From assembly GCA_002498845.1 (NCBI GenBank), contig DAJC01000052.1, positions 1 through 25,007 of the forward strand: a DNA stretch of 25,007 nucleotides, given 5' to 3'. The translations under genes and the position numbers were made by a program. The notes under the pieces were generated by a model. The model was not told where the DNA came from and did no database searches. It saw only the letters and a list, made by a program, of their open reading frames with translations. This document shows, piece after piece, positions 22,933 through 25,007 of this stretch. Within the stretch, counting starts at the first letter, position 1. Each line of letters opens with the position of its first letter. Source of the stretch: Thermoplasmatales archaeon UBA509 (lineage in GTDB: Archaea; Thermoplasmatota; Thermoplasmata; Thermoplasmatales; Thermoplasmataceae).

Positions 22933-23514
22933 AGCGGGAAGAAACACGTCCATCAGATAAAGGCTCATGTGAATGGAGATATCGATGTATATGTTCTTCC
23001 TCAAATAGTAGATAGCCCCATATATGCAGGCCATTGCTATATTATCTATAATGAAGAGTTCCAGATAAAATCCAGGGTATCCCGTCGGAGAGAATACCAG
23101 ATAATTGCTGTATGCCACTGAATATAACAGCGACTGAAGGACAACTGCTCTTCCTTCGCCGATGTACCTCTTCAGGAATACAACCATAATAAACCTGAAA
23201 TTGAATTCTTCCAGAAAAGCCGGAAAGTATGCTGTCTCCACAACGAAAAGCGGTCCGTTTCTGGAAACTGAATAAAGGTACAGCCAAATGAAAAAAACTG
23301 ATACGAATATAACCAGATCTCTTGACATGAGCATTTTCCTGACTGCTGATCTCACATCCCTAAGATAGAGGCACAGGAGCACGAAAATCAGTGGAGAAAG
23401 ACCTATATACAGATAAAATACCAGGGGCCCCTTTGAAAGAAAGAAAAACAGTGCGATGGTGATAAACTCGCCCACCGTGAATACCGTAAGTTCAGACCAT
23501 TTCCTGCCGTCCAT
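22894..23514 (-). CDS. CPBP-family membrane protein, motif 2 degenerate
   Basis: A 206-aa integral membrane protein with about five to six hydrophobic spans, matching CPBP/Abi-type intramembrane proteases (CAAX-protease-like). Motif 1 is intact as EEFNFR (E102, E103, R107). The usual motif 2, F-x3-H, appears as YSVAY (131-135), so its metal-binding histidine is tyrosine. A downstream histidine (H182 in IDISIHMSLY) matches motif 3. With one ligand missing it may be inactive or use different chemistry. CPBP homologues act in prenyl-protein processing or in bacteriocin self-immunity; here the role is unknown. The start is ATG 23514, and no strong promoter or ribosome site is visible. It overlaps the thioesterase gene convergently by 39 bp. 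Confidence 0.7.
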   Translation of the reverse strand: MDGRKWSELTVFTVGEFITIALFFFLSKGPLVFYLYIGLSPLIFVLLCLYLRDVRSAVRKMLMSRDLVIFVSVFFIWLYLYSVSRNGPLFVVETAYFPAFLEEFNFRFIMVVFLKRYIGEGRAVVLQSLLYSVAYSNYLVFSPTGYPGFYLELFIIDNIAMACIYGAIYYLRKNIYIDISIHMSLYLMDVFLPASMGWIAYISTPV

Positions 23515-23716
23515 CTCTGTAGCCGCCCAATAGGTTTTTTCATCAGATTTCCAGTTAACGTGGTTGATGCGCTTCGTTGATCCTTATGAATATCGCATTC
23601 CCTCATTACCTAAAAATGTCACTTTGAATTTTCACAATTCGAATCGATGATTATGGTATCCCCATGGTGCGTTCTGAAGAATAAATCTGCATATGCAGGA
23701 TTCGCCAGCATCCTGC

Positions 23717-24601
23717 CTAAAGATGAACTACGCTTACCAGACAGATTGCAATCAGCAGCAGCATAAGATAATAGTTTGAGAAATGAAATGCTTTCCTGAA
23801 CTCCGGAAGTGAGTAATTATGAACCATCGGCCGAATCACATAGTATAGAATCATGCCACCCATTACTGCAGCAAGTACAAAGTAAAGTATGCCAACGTGA
23901 ATTTGCCTGACCCATACTGGAATCAAAGAATACGCCACCAGAATTATTGAATTAATCAAAATCCATCTGCTCCCCTTCTTGACTCCCACCATAGCAGGCA
24001 GCATGGGAATACCCGCCTGCCTGTAGTCCTCAGAGTTATTGGTGGCGAGGGCCCAGAAATGAGTGGGCGTCCATAGGAAAACCAGGAATGCAATAAACAG
24101 CGCTGTTGCTGAAACGTCATTGGATACTGCTGCCCATCCGGCAAGGGCGGGGAAACTCCCTGCAATGCCTCCTATCACAATATTCCAGGTTGTCCTTCTT
24201 TTCAATACAATTGTATACAGTAGGACATAGCTGAGGAATCCCAGGAATATGAAAACAGACGTAAGAGGATTTATAACCAGTGTGGCAACAGCAAGAGCAA
24301 CGATCAGCATAACTGAACCATAGACGAACGTTGATGTGTATGTCCGGGAATTAACAATGTTCTCGCGGTACCTGGTTCTCTTCATCTCCCTATCTATATC
24401 CATATCATAAAGATTGTTGAACACAGCAGCCGACATTGAGGCAAGGCTACCGGCTATCAGAAGAGGTATTATCATTATATAATGCGATGAGAATGCCGGG
24501 TCTGAGAAGAATGCTGCAACCGCAACGAGGTCAACAAGAAATGTGATCTCCATCTTAGTTATTTTAAAGAACTCCCTAAAGTTCAAAAGACTCCTCACCA
24601 C
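23717..24601 (-). CDS. ctaB: Protohaem IX farnesyltransferase (haem O synthase)
   Basis: Membrane prenyltransferase of the UbiA superfamily that adds farnesyl to haem B to give haem O for haem-copper terminal oxidases. NNLYDMDIDREMKRTRYREN (from about residue 62) holds the Asp-rich prenyl-diphosphate site. HFWALATNNSEDYRQAGIPM, then LP, is the diagnostic CtaB second motif. About eight to nine hydrophobic spans occur in roughly 294 aa. The start is uncertain: tandem GTG codons at 24601 and 24598 and a TTG at 24586 preceded by GAGGAG are all possible. It lies 67 bp downstream of the cupredoxin on the same strand and is perhaps co-transcribed. Together they imply an aerobic respiratory chain. 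Confidence 0.92.
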   Translation of the reverse strand: MVRSLLNFREFFKITKMEITFLVDLVAVAAFFSDPAFSSHYIMIIPLLIAGSLASMSAAVFNNLYDMDIDREMKRTRYRENIVNSRTYTSTFVYGSVMLIVALAVATLVINPLTSVFIFLGFLSYVLLYTIVLKRRTTWNIVIGGIAGSFPALAGWAAVSNDVSATALFIAFLVFLWTPTHFWALATNNSEDYRQAGIPMLPAMVGVKKGSRWILINSIILVAYSLIPVWVRQIHVGILYFVLAAVMGGMILYYVIRPMVHNYSLPEFRKAFHFSNYYLMLLLIAICLVSVVHL

Positions 24602-24668
24602 ATCCTATATTCACGGTAATACCTTCCTGGATTAAGTCGTTTTCTAAATTCATCGCAAGAAATAAAAA

Positions 24669-25007
24669 TTATGATGATGCACCATTTATAATTATCAATC
24701 CGTACATTGAAGTCGGATGCACAGTGCACCAGTAGGTATATATTCCTGGCTTCTCAAAGGGATATGTTTTAGAAACAAAATGCCCAACATTCTGCGTAAG
24801 CTCAGAGATTGTTACAATGGTGTAAGAATTTGAACTCTCGTACTTTGTTGGGTTCTGATATATACCTGTGGTTATGCTGGAATACAAAGATGATGTATTG
24901 GCCCCGTCGTATGCTATTGTGAACGTATGTGGCGCTCCGTCTGCCTCCGTGAGATTAATGTAAACCAGAGTACTCTCATTGAAATAGAATATCTGGTTTA
25001 TCAAATT
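24669..25007 (-). CDS. Cupredoxin-domain protein, partial (N-terminus outside window)
   Basis: C-terminal part of a blue-copper (cupredoxin) domain, at least 112 residues, cut by the right edge. Type 1 copper ligands are visible: a histidine in GAPHTF, then C-x2-H-x3-M in YWCTVHPTSMYGLIIING at the C-terminus. The domain ends four residues after that strand, so it terminates with the domain. It may be a small secreted or membrane-anchored electron carrier (sulfocyanin/plastocyanin-like) or a cytochrome oxidase subunit II with a mononuclear site. Subunit II normally carries CuA with two cysteines (C-x3-C), and only one cysteine is seen here, so a blue-copper carrier is favoured. The true start lies beyond 25007. 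It is followed by haem O synthase. Confidence 0.82.
   Translation of the reverse strand, partial: NLINQIFYFNESTLVYINLTEADGAPHTFTIAYDGANTSSLYSSITTGIYQNPTKYESSNSYTIVTISELTQNVGHFVSKTYPFEKPGIYTYWCTVHPTSMYGLIIINGASS

Noticed and set aside
1..25007. CRISPR array, integrated virus or intact insertion sequence
   Set aside because: No regularly spaced repeats, integrase, cas or complete transposase reading frames were seen. Genes are of ordinary chromosomal type.

Overview
The window looks like chromosomal DNA of a thermoacidophilic euryarchaeon of the Thermoplasmatales (Thermoplasma / Ferroplasma / Cuniculiplasma type). The placement is inference. It rests on archaeal translation and transcription genes (EF-1A, EF-2, uS10, eS17, RNA polymerase subunit L, Trm-G10), a bacterial-type grpE-dnaK-dnaJ operon, a haem-copper/blue-copper respiratory pair, and the promoter style: most transcription units have an AT-rich TATA-like box centred about 24-28 bp upstream of the start codon, as expected for leaderless mRNAs. 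Shine-Dalgarno sites (GGTGA / GGAGG) appear mainly at operon-internal genes and at the EF genes. I see no tRNA, rRNA, CRISPR array or intact insertion sequence.

Left part (about 1-8600, all minus strand). A thiolase / 3-hydroxybutyryl-CoA dehydrogenase / enoyl-CoA hydratase operon interconverts acetyl-CoA and crotonyl-CoA. Then come eS17, a universal stress protein, the grpE-dnaK-dnaJ chaperone operon, and rpoL with the tRNA G10 methyltransferase.

Middle (about 8600-12420, mostly plus strand). A 630-bp gene-poor spacer carries apparent gene remnants. It is followed by a cysteine-free SQR-like flavoprotein paired with a DUF1641 protein, an unrecognised 325-residue protein, and an OsmC-type peroxide reductase. 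This is the most accessory-looking region and may be a redox or sulfur-stress module.

Translation block (12421-17368, minus strand). Threonine synthase lies downstream of EF-2, uS10 and EF-1A. Transcription order is EF-1A, uS10, EF-2, threonine synthase, which is rearranged relative to the usual archaeal str order (S12-S7-EF2-EF1A-S10).

Right part (17545-25007). It holds a class III extradiol dioxygenase-like (LigB/MEMO) protein, an unlisted 30-residue single-span membrane peptide with its own promoter, a bifunctional phosphoglucose/phosphomannose isomerase, and a convergent NFACT/Rqc2-type ribosome quality-control protein. Next are a CoxG-like SRPBCC protein, a degenerate alpha/beta-hydrolase-like protein and a hotdog thioesterase in an overlapping plus-strand array. 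The window ends with a convergent CPBP-family membrane protein lacking one metal-site histidine, haem O synthase, and a cupredoxin cut by the window edge.

No single dramatic new system is evident. The best leads are the cysteine-less SQR-like/DUF1641 pair with its orphan neighbour, the 30-residue membrane peptide, and the pseudo-hydrolase and CPBP proteins with missing catalytic residues.
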